NCBI GenBank assembly: GCA_964030475.1
Contig: CAXIPT010000007.1
Coordinates: 5,060,715-5,124,714, forward strand
Reading direction: 5' to 3'
DNA from: Tethya wilhelma
Taxonomy: Eukaryota; Porifera; Demospongiae; Tethyida; Tethyidae
Length of the DNA stretch: 64,000 nucleotides
The position numbers and the translations under genes are program-made. Below the pieces are notes generated by a model that was given only the letters and a program-made list of their open reading frames with translations, made no database searches and had not been told where the DNA came from. Below, piece by piece: positions 46,801 through 52,162 of this stretch (the stretch's first letter is position 1; every line of letters begins with the position of its first letter).

Positions 46801-48928
46801 GACACATTATCATGGCACTATTGCTTCTAACTCTGCATAATCATATAGGATATGGTTTTCTTCACTGAATATAAAGCTCTATGACCTCAATGAGAACATC
46901 TTCACCACCACTACTTCGTGCCTCGTCTGCACACACTCTGACTTCGACATCACTGGTGACTGGTTCACCAAGGTCTTTACAGAACCACGGCTTTCTCTCT
47001 CCATCACAGCAGGTTGAGAATCGACCACACCCCTTTCCATCCCACAGTGGGTCCTCCAGGTAGTAGCGACTTGAATAACTAATTCGACTGCCAGTTTCAC
47101 AGTAGTAATCATTTCCAATGAATTCAGGGATTAGTCCAGTGAAAGCCACATGGGACTTGGAGTTGGCACAGGGACAACTATCTATACTGTTATTAGGAAT
47201 TTCATCTTGTGCAGCAGCAAAGGTCCAGATGTGTTGTCGTGGGTTTCTGTTGTGAGTTATACTCACTCCATCAACATATAAGTCATCAATGGTACGTGTT
47301 TGAGCTCCATAGTATGCGTCAAATGCATTTACATGAGAATACTGTATTCCAATGACTCGACCACACACCTTAGTAAAGGGAACATTATGAGTGGCAAATG
47401 TTGCTGATGAACATCCAGAATCAACTCTCTTTCTACAAAGTCTCTTTGGGGAAGTGACTAGTTCAAGACCAGAAGGACAAGTGGAGCTAGTCCCTGCCAT
47501 ATTCACATCAGCTATCCTCATCCAGACTCCTTCCTCTCCAAATGTGTCAGTGCAGTTGATGTGACAGTAGACACGGACTGGACCAGTCTTGTCTTGAATC
47601 CAGTAGTAGCCAGACTCCTTGCAATTAAGATCTCTAAACTGGGCAATTTGTTGACAGGAGGCAGCAGCATAGGCTGGTATATCACCAAGGTGTTTTATTC
47701 CAGGAGAAGAGTTGTCAACAATCTTTGTAATCTCATCAAGAAGAGAGTCACTGAGACAGAGATCTCTCCGGACAGAAGAGTCACCAGGTTGTTCAGTTGG
47801 AGCTGATGTAGCAGTCTTGAACAGACAGAGTATGGTGTATAGAGAAAGGCTGACGATTGTATTCATCTTGTATATGTAGGCTTCACAAGTTCCTATATAA
47901 TCTGCAGTGATATAAGCAAATTTTATGATTTTATAGAACGTCAAGATTATGGCATATTATTATTGTGAACTATTGCCAGCTATCTTTGCCTCATCAGTGT
48001 TGGCATATGCACAATCTTTTTTAATGCTTGGCTATAGCTAGATATATCAATGGTTGATATCTATACTACAAATTTACAGATATGACATTTCTTTTACAAG
48101 ATGATAGCATTAAACTGCAATTTTCAACTTGTCAAGGTCACTACAGAAAGTCATTAAAATCTATTTTCAACTTGTAGCTACATTTGTATCATCATACAAT
48201 TTCATGACATACTGAAAGTCTATGCCTCTAGACTTATCTCTAGATGATGGTTTTAATAACCATACACAAATCACTTTCTAATTTCCTCATGGACATTCAT
48301 TGGTATTCATATTATTCATGCACATCAAACGATATTTCTGTGCTTTCGTAGAACTCCCTTATGGGCAGTGTGGCAGACCATGTTCATCTTTCAAAACTAT
48401 ATGAAAGAAGTGGAATTCCAACAGAGACATTAATGGTACATATACACACTACTTGCACGTATGCCTGTAACACAATCAGGCATTTTTATACTTCTTTTCC
48501 TTCATTTAGTCGTGTCTCTGTAAGATATTTCTGCTGGGGAACGTCCAAGAGGTCAACCCTTGCCTGTTAGTAGAGAGGCTGAATAAAATCCTCATTGCTA
48601 TTCTCAAAGCAAATGGTACATGTATTGGTGGCTATTTTGAAATCACCTTAACAAAGTCGTCTAACGTCACAATTCTGTTCACATTTTTTATACATGCAGA
48701 TAATTCAGACCATGTGATTTCAGACGATATTGATTTGTGGTCAGAAGTGTGTGATCAATGTGCTTCATCCCATAATGTTGGACATGCTCTCCTCTTTGTG
48801 CTTGTCTGTCAACATCTAGTGGCGTCTGCAACACCTGGTCTAGAGGATGAGCAGGCATGTGGTATTCTATACATATTGGTGTTCACCAATATGTATATAC
48901 TATATACTAGGTGCATGACTAGATTGAC

Positions 48929-49006
<78 letters not shown>

Positions 49007-51648
49007 AAGCAGTTTGTGTATTTTCCAATGCAGCTAGCTGAAGATGAAGAAGAAGCATGGGAGTCTCTTTCAACCGAAAGAGAACACTGGATCAGATTGA
49101 TCCACCATCTTGAAGCCCTCACTATACTAGCCAACATCATCGGACCAAAGGCAATGAAGACACTACCACCTGCTCCATTTGTAGTGAGTGTGGAGGAAGA
49201 AGATGAGGGACAAAAGTGGGAGATTGATGTTGGTGTGCTACAAATAGAACTGCTCTCAGAAAGTATGAATATTTGTGATTTTATCAGCTAGCTAGGATGC
49301 ATTGATCCTGCTTCAACCATCACATGTTCACAGGTCATAAAGGGGAAGAGATATGTGCCCTTATATTGGAGACAATGGGACCGGGATTGATTGCACATTG
49401 TGTGAGTGAGTGGCTCATTTCAAACGACGCCCCTCCCTCCTTTGTTGCAAAGCTCCCAACTGATCCTCATGATCTTCCAGACAGCGGTGGTCAGTATCTG
49501 CAGGCTAAACTTTACAGTTAAAACTTGATAACTTTTTTATTTGTTTTGCTATTTTCATCGTAGATCATTCAAAGATTGTCCATCAGTTGAGTCCTCTTCT
49601 AAAGCTGCTTCCACACACACTCTCTCATCAATCCATTCTTGTGCACTCAGCTTGGCAGGCTGCCTCAAAGAAAGTATGAGTAGTGTATGTGCATGCCGGT
49701 ATACAAGAGCTGTCAGTATGACTATCATTCTCTCTACAGAAATATCAGTTGTCACTGGAATACATGAGCCTTATTTCAAGCATCTCTATTCTGGAAGGTA
49801 GACTTTACATTCACATAGTTATGTGACAAATTTTCATGAATTATCATCCTCTTTTTATTCTTTTTTTTTCCATTTTCCCTCAGGTACTATTGGTCTTCTT
49901 TGGCATCACATGTTTGAGAGTATCTTTGTCCATGTAGTTGATGCACTCAAACGAGTAAGCCCCTTCAATTTACACTAATTATTGATGTTAGTGGTTGTCG
50001 CTTATGCTGTTTTAGGGGATACCAGTGGATACACAAGCAAGAGAGGTGATATCAGTTTGCAGGAATGTCTTTGGCTACTTGCATCAGGCATGGATAACAC
50101 ACATAATCTATCATACTAAATTTGACTCATAAAATTATCTTATTTTCCCCCCCGGCATCAGTTGTTTGAAGTCCACAATCAAAATCAGGAGAGTTTTGAT
50201 GAGAGACCAGCATCAGAAGAGCCTAAGGATGTCTTGGTCATTGCTGAGTACGTTATAGCCTTTCATTTATCTAGCTTAACAAGTGCTGTGAACCACTGGC
50301 TCTCTTACTATAGGCCTATGGGAAGGCATACCCTCATGGATATTGTTGCTCACTTTCCTCGACTGAATGGAACCGTCGTGAAGACTTATTTTGAGCTTCT
50401 TCTCCTGATAGAGATAGCACTTCACAAGCCACAGACTCCTGCTGTGAATGTGGTGACCTTCTTTCCCACTTGGTTGAGGAATGCCATCAAAAAGGGAGCT
50501 TACAAGGTATGCTAGCTTGCTAACTCTCAGACAGTATCCATGATCATATCTGCTTTTGGCATCCGCACAGACTGCGTGGCAAGATCAAGTTCCAGTTCAG
50601 CTCCAACAAAAGAGAATTAAGGTATATACATACCGTATAGTGGGAAATTTTCATGGGGGGAATTTTTTGCGTTTTCGTCTTGAATAGAAATTCGTGGGGA
50701 AAATTTTCGTGGATTGCGTCTCAACTATACGTGACGACCACATACCTTACAAATTTCGTGGGGGGAAATTTCGTGGAAAGCTGCCAAACCGTGAAATTTG
50801 CAAAAATTTCCCCCCACGAAAATTCCCGCTATACGGTACCCAGTTGACACATTCATGTTAAGCTATACACATACCCATACAGTCAACACATTCATATTAA
50901 GGTATACACATACCCAGTTGATGCTTCTGTTGACCTGATACATACATACACCCATTCTACTCAGTTCCTTAATGAATCAGTTGGTGCCTGCTTACAAGGA
51001 CCAGTAAGAATGACTCCAACTGTTGCTAGTGTTGCTCTGCAACAGCTCACAATCACCTCACTACCTCGAGTTGATGTGTCAGAGTTCAGAGAGTTTGTAT
51101 TTCTCCTTGGAGATGAGTGGGCACTAAATGGAGATGACATAAGATTGTACTGGGTTATAAATCTGTTTGCTTCTGGCCTCGGAGACCATGGAAAAGAAGT
51201 ATGTTTCACTATTGCACAGTGACTGTAATACAGTGTCCTTGATATAACAGGTATTTCTTAGCATTGAAGAGAAGACTCGCACTTCTCAAGAGCTCTTATC
51301 TCTAGCAGGTTGTCTTGCCGATCACCTCATCAATGATATCGCTAACAAACAAGAGAAGTTAGTCATGCTAGCTCAGACGCCACCTACTCTCCTTGAGTGG
51401 CTCAGAAAACAGGTACAAATGAGCCGCTAACATTGAGTGACTCCTAATGTCAAGTGAGTACAATCAGTACATGCGTTCTTTCTCGTGTTTTACAGGGCTC
51501 AAGTAACTTGAAAAAGAATTGCCTGAAGCTTCAATCAAACTGGAAGGCTCTGTCTCAACTAATGTCACTGATTCAGCCTTACTTAGCAAGCTCCTCGGCT
51601 ACTTCCATTTGCCAAGATCTAGTCAAACTGATCCAAATGAAGAAATGA
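22616..51648 (+). CDS. RAB3GAP2: RAB3GAP2, Rab3 GTPase-activating protein non-catalytic subunit (31 exons, 1404 aa)
   Basis: With RAB3GAP1 this subunit forms a Rab3 GAP and Rab18 exchange factor. Diagnostic stretches are VGFSDGYVRGYS, GGWLGWGGK, VRRMWKGYREAQCGW and IYAPRRGIVE, then WESLSTEREHW and PPTLLEWLRK near the C-terminus. Exons: 22616-22708, 22806-22984, 23062-23106, 23398-23572, 23649-23745, 23822-23917, 24003-24151, 24228-24316, 24396-24634, 24877-25046, 43705-43949 (or 40801-41048), 44024-44088 (or 41123-41187), 44278-44339, 44416-44518, 44656-44795, 44881-45145, 45210-45226, 48352-48435, 48510-48615, 48700-48854, 49034-49262, 49334-49489, 49564-49673, 49740-49797, 49884-49954, 50016-50087, 50162-50506, 50571-50621, 50965-51198, 51251-51412, 51496-51648. 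Phases agree throughout. The total of 1404 aa is close to the human protein (about 1390). Two introns use GC donors. Intron 10 hosts the GPCR array and intron 17 hosts two antisense genes. The last exon is the least certain part. Confidence 0.9.
25482..26312 (+). pseudogene. GPCR 1, truncated after helix 6 (276 aa)
   Basis: Rhodopsin-like receptor of a local family. It is intact from the glycosylated N-tail through helix 6, with AMDRF at the end of helix 3 and LLDCYEY in the second extracellular loop. It then ends at LMVIAYSP without helix 7. The paralogue GPCR 2 continues with a normal seventh helix from the same point, and nothing resembling helix 7 follows here. About 90 percent identical to GPCR 2 over the shared part. 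Probably non-functional. Confidence 0.85.
26743..27798 (+). CDS. GPCR 2, rhodopsin-like seven-helix receptor (351 aa)
   Basis: Start chosen at the ATG (MSYSNATDNF) that aligns with the other members; an in-frame ATG lies four codons upstream. N-tail has NxS/T sites. Helix 1 carries GMILN; helix 3 ends AMDRLLIVCFPF (DRL in place of DRY). The second extracellular loop has cysteines for the bond to helix 3. The third intracellular loop is basic and Ser-rich. Helix 7 ends VVDAISVMRNKAMRNVLKKV, in the position of NPxxY. It is intronless, in intron 10 of RAB3GAP2 on the same strand. Ligand unknown. Family-level call is firm; subfamily is not recognised. Confidence 0.88.
   Translation: MSYSNATDNFDEVYDNFSNVTDELSKAEYLGDIFQAVSFIVVFFPGMILNIMLIVLIIKYKSLHQSSFVVVLQIFVCNVIYMLSFYPASTVVAIAHGWILGDVLCSAQGFLVEWMEELRYLLTTVLAMDRLLIVCFPFKFFKHEKKFVIIASLLVWSGALSLSLLLLPRILDCFEYISNLKYCTAGAMEATSCSTFGRFLAAFQIITAIFPLFLYVALYCKARKIAKKIQAESRQVGKNHASNSDQLSHNSISTEMPRHSSGSKSRQNATFVMLVFSVLGLSAPYLIFIIAIFIFRPVPIEVVIFNSVFVRFFHLLIPVVDAISVMRNKAMRNVLKKVKQSFWQKIVHANT
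27944..27987 (+). promoter_or_regulatory. Conserved upstream block of the GPCR 3/4/7 class (stranded from GPCR 3)
   Basis: ATCTATCATTTCTTTGTAG followed by CCAAAATAGTGTCACTT recurs about 100 bp upstream of GPCR 4 (30881-30916) and GPCR 7 (35205-35241). Here it lies about 1 kb from GPCR 3, with an inserted element in between. Its role as a promoter element is inferred from conservation. Confidence 0.5.
28154..28981. mobile_element. Putative 828-bp element with AAGCCTCGGCG terminal inverted repeats
   Basis: AAGCCTCGGCG at 28154-28164 is matched in reverse complement at 28971-28981. The interior is non-coding, contains an (AAGCAC)n repeat and an ACAGACAGACAG stretch, and differs from the intergenic DNA of the other GPCRs. 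No clear target duplication is seen, so the exact ends are uncertain. Confidence 0.45.
28633..28663. repeat. (AAGCAC)5 hexanucleotide repeat
   Basis: Five tandem AAGCAC units inside the putative element at 28154-28981. Confidence 0.9.
29007..30053 (+). CDS. GPCR 3, rhodopsin-like seven-helix receptor (348 aa)
   Basis: The start MSEQLISNSTDYSDE opens the glycosylated N-tail. Seven helices are intact. Helix 3 ends ALDCLLLIYFPL: the arginine of DRY is replaced by cysteine (DCL). This is unusual and may mean constitutive silencing, altered coupling or early decay. Helix 7 ends PIVDPLSLVSNKEVNDALRSV. It belongs with GPCR 4 and 7 by the LLDCYDYSPN loop and the VFRRRPDRTSTARRRQNATFV intracellular loop. 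Intronless. Confidence 0.87.
   Translation: MSEQLISNSTDYSDEDNASNVTSISKAEYLGDIFQAVSFIIVFFPGMILNMVLIILIIKYKCLHQSGFMVPLQIFICNIFYLLSLIPASTMSAIAHEWILGDILCNGVGFFVEWMRLLRYFLTAILALDCLLLIYFPLNFIKQEKKFIIISSIMVWLGSCTFAVLPLHGLLDCYDYSPNVKYCNISSMTIMACGTYGIVYISFQCISAISPLFLYIALYYKARKVARRIQADTQQVEENDPSYRPVRVSVFRRRPDRTSTARRRQNATFVILVFSVVGLSLPYFFFFVGISLSSGPPPVEVLIFTNVFARFFFLLAPIVDPLSLVSNKEVNDALRSVRHSIRQVFREQ
30995..32065 (+). pseudogene. GPCR 4, multiply disrupted receptor
   Basis: Closest to GPCR 3 and 7. By comparison with them: one base is lost in SISKAEY before helix 1, two T are added at about 31560 before SMTIMGCG, AGA becomes TGA (about 31794) in the third intracellular loop, and one T is lost in the run encoding YFFFFVG in helix 6. 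The remaining sequence is well conserved, so loss is recent. About 60 bp around 31080-31156 also depart from frame. Confidence 0.9.
32417..32436 (+). promoter_or_regulatory. TATATAAGTGGTTGACA core promoter block of the GPCR 5/6/8 class
   Basis: TATATAAG followed by TGGTTGACA lies about 65 bp before GPCR 5. GPCR 6 has GATATAAGCGGTTGACA at the same place; GPCR 8 keeps only AGCAGTTGACA. The preceding 150 bp also align among the three. The promoter role is inferred. Confidence 0.45.
32486..33928 (+). pseudogene. GPCR 5, disrupted by deletion, stop and MITE insertion
   Basis: Starts MNYSLMSNAMDYF. A six-codon duplication (QAISAIS) and an extra base shift the frame in helix 1. About 100 bp spanning helix 2 to the start of helix 3 are deleted at about 32743. 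CAA becomes TAA after IQAETQ (about 33130). A 393-bp inverted-repeat element splits helix 6 (33256-33648). Helix 7 and the tail (LDPISIMRNQDMRVVLAKV) resume after it. It is clearly dead and closest to GPCR 8. Confidence 0.95.
33256..33648. mobile_element. MITE with 20-bp terminal inverted repeats and an internal satellite
   Basis: The ends AACAGAATCCAGATAAGATC and GATCTTATCTGGATCCTGTT are complementary with one mismatch. TGGT flanks both sides as a short target duplication. The intact paralogue GPCR 8 reads TTTGGTGTTTTTGG without interruption, so the empty site is known. Inside are about six units of a 28-33-bp repeat made of AAGCTTAGGCCTAAGC and CTTAGACCTAATC blocks, many of them palindromic. 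No coding capacity. Confidence 0.9.
34287..34688 (+). CDS. GPCR 6, in-frame deletion form with helix 1 and helix 7 only (133 aa)
   Basis: The N-tail and helix 1 (GVILNIVVAILI) are joined in frame to the loop before helix 7 (VPEHVPVEWFVF), helix 7 and the tail (LISIMRNQDVRVVLMKV). Everything between helix 1 and helix 7 is gone, yet the frame is open with no stop from ATG to the normal terminus. The ATG at 34287 aligns with the family start; an in-frame ATG exists nine codons upstream. It cannot be a normal receptor. It may be a neutral relic or a two-helix membrane peptide. Confidence 0.7.
   Translation: MTYLLMSNGTDYFNEVYDNASNITDDYLNKAEYLGDIFQALSFIVVFFPGVILNIVVAILIVPEHVPVEWFVFTNVFVRFFFLLSQIVDLISIMRNQDVRVVLMKVKLFMKQKLGVVLMSVSFGSEITQNNAV
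35313..36413 (+). CDS. GPCR 7, rhodopsin-like seven-helix receptor (366 aa)
   Basis: Intact relative of GPCR 3 and pseudogene 4. N-tail MPVLLISNSTNYLNSTE has three NxS/T sites. Helix 3 ends ALDRLLLVYFPL (DRL). The third intracellular loop is VFRRRPDQTSTARRRQNATYTFV, with two extra residues (YT) compared with its paralogues. Helix 7 ends PIVDPVSVIRDKDVCGVLKSI. Tail runs to GQAN. Intronless, with the conserved upstream block about 75-110 bp before the ATG. Confidence 0.88.
   Translation: MPVLLISNSTNYLNSTEVYDSTSNVTSISRAEYLGDIFQAVSFIIVFFPGVILNMVLIILIIKYKSLHQSGFMVPLQIFICNMVYLLFLIPASTVSAIAHNWILGDILCNGVAFFVQWMRLLRYFLTTVLALDRLLLVYFPLSFMKHEKKFVIISSIVVWLGSFTFAVPPLHGILDCYNYSTDLKYCNISSMTIMACGTYGIVYISFQCTAAISPFFLYIALYCKAHKVAQKIQAETQQVEKNDPSYPSVRTSVFRRRPDQTSTARRRQNATYTFVVLVFSVLGLSFPYFFFFVGISLSSRPPPIVVVIIANVFVCFFHLLAPIVDPVSVIRDKDVCGVLKSIKRSMRQVFQRTLSSVTFCLGQAN
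36765..37882 (+). CDS. GPCR 8, seven-helix receptor with a lesion at the family start (350 aa from 36830)
   Basis: The family start at 36765 (MNYSLMSNATDYF) runs into TGA after 22 codons because of a 4-bp AATG duplication. An ATG created at that spot (36830, MNVTDQPLSKAVYVGD) opens the rest of the receptor intact. The likely product therefore has an N-tail of about 13 residues in place of about 35, keeping one glycosylation site. Helix 3 ends AADRSFIVYFPF (DRS); helix 7 ends LIVDPISVMRNQDMRVVLAKV. Either the upstream 22-codon frame acts as a uORF or the gene is in early decay. Confidence 0.75.
37883..39074. other. 1.2-kb spacer between GPCR 8 and GPCR 9
   Basis: AT-rich intronic sequence of RAB3GAP2 with several TGCATGCA-type words. 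No gene, RNA or clear element is seen. Confidence 0.5.
39075..40262 (+). CDS. GPCR 9, rhodopsin-like seven-helix receptor with a long third loop (395 aa)
   Basis: The start is MSFPTDVAKSFNDSY. Seven helices are intact; helix 3 ends AMDRSFLIYFPF (DRS). The third intracellular loop is about 45 residues longer than in the other members (QANSGAFDHTP through DQPNTTRTSRSRQNVT), rich in Ser/Thr/Asp/Pro, which may offer phosphorylation or arrestin sites (inference). Helix 7 ends PIVDPISVTRNQDMRSVFGKA. It is the founder-like copy of the duplicated unit that also contains RAB3GAP2 exons 11-12. Confidence 0.88.
   Translation: MSFPTDVAKSFNDSYSINASNETEDSVLREVFFYVDIFLAVSFNIIFFLGMILNMVLIVLIIKYKSLHQSGFMVALQIFICNVFYLLSLLPVSIVSAIAREWVFGDAFCNIQGFLVEWMRVLRFFLTLVLAMDRSFLIYFPFSFVKYEKKFVIIASIVAWLGALVFGLIPLSGILDCYVYNSLVKYCIPNPLDAQVCSVHLRVSFFSQCIAGAIIPCMLYIALYCKARKAGRKIQVGTQQANSGAFDHTPTSIQVNSIPLTDRTDHLSTTVRDPDLVPDQPEHRLTSEHSSVPTDQPNTTRTSRSRQNVTFVILVFGVFGLSFPYLILFTIIDTLIITDNPILIVFNFIMFFLLRLIFLLPPIVDPISVTRNQDMRSVFGKAKQSIVKKVKRSHV
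40747..40799. repeat. (AC)n microsatellite at the acceptor of exon 11A
   Basis: About 26 AC units run straight into the CAG acceptor at 40800, so the tract replaces a normal polypyrimidine tract. The equivalent tract before exon 11B (43677-43700) is shorter. Confidence 0.95.
40801..41187 (+). other. RAB3GAP2 exons 11A and 12A (duplicate copy)
   Basis: Exons 40801-41048 and 41123-41187 encode LWPVQLGNRIAAVQVGKG through PQAIRTG. They are about 95 percent identical to copy B at 43705-44088. Exon 11 starts in phase 0 and exon 12 ends in phase 1, so A and B cannot both be included without breaking the frame. An adapter remnant lies 25 bp after exon 12A, so the 3' context of copy A is unreliable. 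Confidence 0.85.
41212..41243. other. Nextera/Tn5 adapter remnant left in the assembly
   Basis: CTGTCTCTTATACACATCT (41212-41230) is the exact 19-bp Tn5 mosaic end, followed by ACGCTGCCGACGA (41231-41243), the Nextera adapter body lacking one G. This is not genomic. The sequence on its two sides is probably joined artificially. Confidence 0.97.
41251..42090. repeat. Two copies of a 110-bp direct repeat ending in (GTAC)n
   Basis: Sequence from CCTATGAAAAG to the (GTAC)n run occurs at about 41248-41356 and again at about 41976-42088 with a few differences. The first copy begins immediately after the adapter remnant, so it may be a misplaced haplotype copy of the second. Confidence 0.8.
41358..41704. 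mobile_element. Fold-back element with 109-bp inverted repeats
   Basis: Arms 41358-41466 and 41596-41704 are near-perfect reverse complements around a 129-bp spacer with no coding frame. No target duplication is obvious. A non-autonomous fold-back transposon is likely; an assembly inversion close to the adapter scar is the alternative. Confidence 0.65.
42093..42552. repeat. Two tandem copies of a 230-bp repeat
   Basis: Units 42093-42322 and 42323-42552 both start GATGAACAAAAATGGCACTA and both end in CGTACTACCGTACGTATGA. They are about 88 percent identical by eye. Non-coding. Confidence 0.85.
42629..43397 (+). pseudogene. GPCR 10, deleted copy of GPCR 9
   Basis: It starts ATGCCGTTCCCAACAGATGC. 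A lost base leads to TAA at about codon 14. The frame reopens through helix 3 (AMDRSFLVYFPF), then a large deletion joins VDRSEHCLASEHSS of the third loop directly, removing helices 4-5. A TGA follows (SRS*), and about 30 bp are missing in helix 6. The 3' end still aligns with GPCR 9 to the SRNHV-like terminus. Dead copy. Confidence 0.93.
43705..44088 (+). other. RAB3GAP2 exons 11B and 12B
   Basis: Exons 43705-43949 and 44024-44088 are one codon shorter than copy A (loop KSHEGGVL, where copy A reads KSRVGGAVL). They connect in phase with exon 10 and with exon 13 at 44278 through a clean intron. I use this copy in the gene model because its 3' side is free of adapter sequence. Confidence 0.8.
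44531..44585. mobile_element. Hairpin element inserted at the 5' splice site of RAB3GAP2 intron 14
   Basis: Perfect 22-bp arms (44531-44552, 44564-44585; CCTCGTAAACCAGTCCCTCC...) enclose an 11-bp loop. An 11-bp direct repeat, GTAAGAAAGTA, flanks it (44519-44529 and 44589-44599). The first copy is the splice donor right after exon 14, so insertion copied the donor. Confidence 0.85.
45387..46382 (-). CDS. Secreted cysteine-rich protein A, fibrinogen-like start (331 aa)
   Basis: Signal peptide MNTIVALSLYCTLCLFKTATS. A GYYWIQDKTGPVRVYCYM segment resembles the start of fibrinogen-related domains. The rest holds a cysteine-rich pattern seen in uncharacterised metazoan secreted proteins: CPSGLELVTSP.RLCRK, VCGRVIGIQ, IDDLYVDGVSITH, PRQHIWTFVAAL, CPCANS, FIGDDYYCETG, DPLWDGKGCGRFSTCC and PWFCKDLGEPVTSDVEVRVC. 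Several NxS/T sites. No recognised enzyme motif. Intronless and antisense inside intron 17 of RAB3GAP2. Role unknown; ligand binding or matrix is a guess. Confidence 0.85.
   Translation of the reverse strand: MNTIVALSLYCTLCLFKTATSAPTEPPGDSSVRRDLCLSDSLLDEITKIVNNSSPGIKHLGDIPAYAAASCQQIAKLRHSNSPSGYYWIQDKTGPVRVYCYMNANETFGEEGAWMKIADVNMAGTSSTCPSGLELVTSPKRLCRKRVDRGCSSATFATHNVPFTKVCGRVIGIQHFSPDAFCPYYATQTHTIDDLYVDGVSITHSRNPRQHIWTFVAALNEVPSQNKNSCPCANSKSHVAFTGLIPEFIGDDYYCETGSPTTVVSHYYLEDPLWDGKGCGRFSTCCDGERKPWFCKDLGEPVTSDVEVRVCEDESRGNEDILLEIVELYIQ
46862..47866 (-). CDS. Secreted cysteine-rich protein B, paralogue of A (334 aa)
   Basis: Start chosen at 47866, where the leader MNTIVSLSLYTILCLFKTATS matches its neighbour; the frame is open for 26 more codons upstream with an ATG at 47944. 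About 85 percent identical to protein A, with all cysteines in register. Differences concentrate in the NSPSG/NCKESG loop, the HFSPDAFCPYY/YSHVNAFDAYY loop and an inserted SSG near the C-terminus. Arranged head to tail with A in the same host intron; about 480 bp separate them, with no other feature. Confidence 0.85.
   Translation of the reverse strand: MNTIVSLSLYTILCLFKTATSAPTEQPGDSSVRRDLCLSDSLLDEITKIVDNSSPGIKHLGDIPAYAAASCQQIAQFRDLNCKESGYYWIQDKTGPVRVYCHINCTDTFGEEGVWMRIADVNMAGTSSTCPSGLELVTSPKRLCRKRVDSGCSSATFATHNVPFTKVCGRVIGIQYSHVNAFDAYYGAQTRTIDDLYVDGVSITHNRNPRQHIWTFAAAQDEIPNNSIDSCPCANSKSHVAFTGLIPEFIGNDYYCETGSRISYSSRYYLEDPLWDGKGCGRFSTCCDGERKPWFCKDLGEPVTSDVEVRVCADEARSSGGEDVLIEVIELYIQ
48929..49004. 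repeat. (GT)n microsatellite
   Basis: About 36 GT units in intron 20 of RAB3GAP2, between the GC donor at 48855 and the acceptor at 49033. Confidence 0.95.
50631..50838. mobile_element. 208-bp MITE in RAB3GAP2 intron 28
   Basis: The ends TACCGTATAGTGGGAAATTT and its imperfect complement ending CCCGCTATACGGTA form terminal inverted repeats of about 20 bp, flanked by TA. The interior contains several mirrored GAAATTTCGTGGGG blocks, so the whole element can fold. A weaker relative may be present at 40500-40660 (ATTTTCACGGATTTTGC motif). Confidence 0.8.
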
Positions 51649-52162
51649 AGTCAATAATAGTACGGTTGTCATTAGTTTTTTTTTTGTCAATGATCTCACA
51701 TTAAATTTGTTTGTATTCAATCATGGAAGTTAAAGTTGGGTTGTTTTTACTATAGTATAACGCATACATCGTGTACATATACATATATCTCGAGTGCATG
51801 TGCAATGTATACATTGTGCGTATACGTATACTGTAGCTCATGTATGCATACATCGTGTGTATACAATTATTATAGCTCTTGTATACATGCATGTGCACAT
51901 ACATAGTACAAAGTGCATGCTTTAATTAAATACACTACACGTTGCAACATTTTCTTTGTATAATAATGATATTCATCTTATGCTCTGGCTCTGAAGACAG
52001 GTGCATGCAGTCATGTGACTCCAATCACATGTACAGTTGGCTAGACCAGCTGTTTATTAAACAACCACAGTAGTCTGTCTGTTGTCTGGATGTGGTTGAA
52101 TGGCTATACTACTGCATGATAAGTACCTCTATAGCTTCTCACATACTTGAGTAAAGGACAAA
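51649..52162. other. Spacer between RAB3GAP2 and SVOP-like 1
   Basis: No gene. From 51697 this sequence is repeated at 60376-60878 with scattered indels, so it is the left part of the duplicated block. It contains imperfect ATACATCGTGTACATA-type repeats at 51765-51880. Confidence 0.7.
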
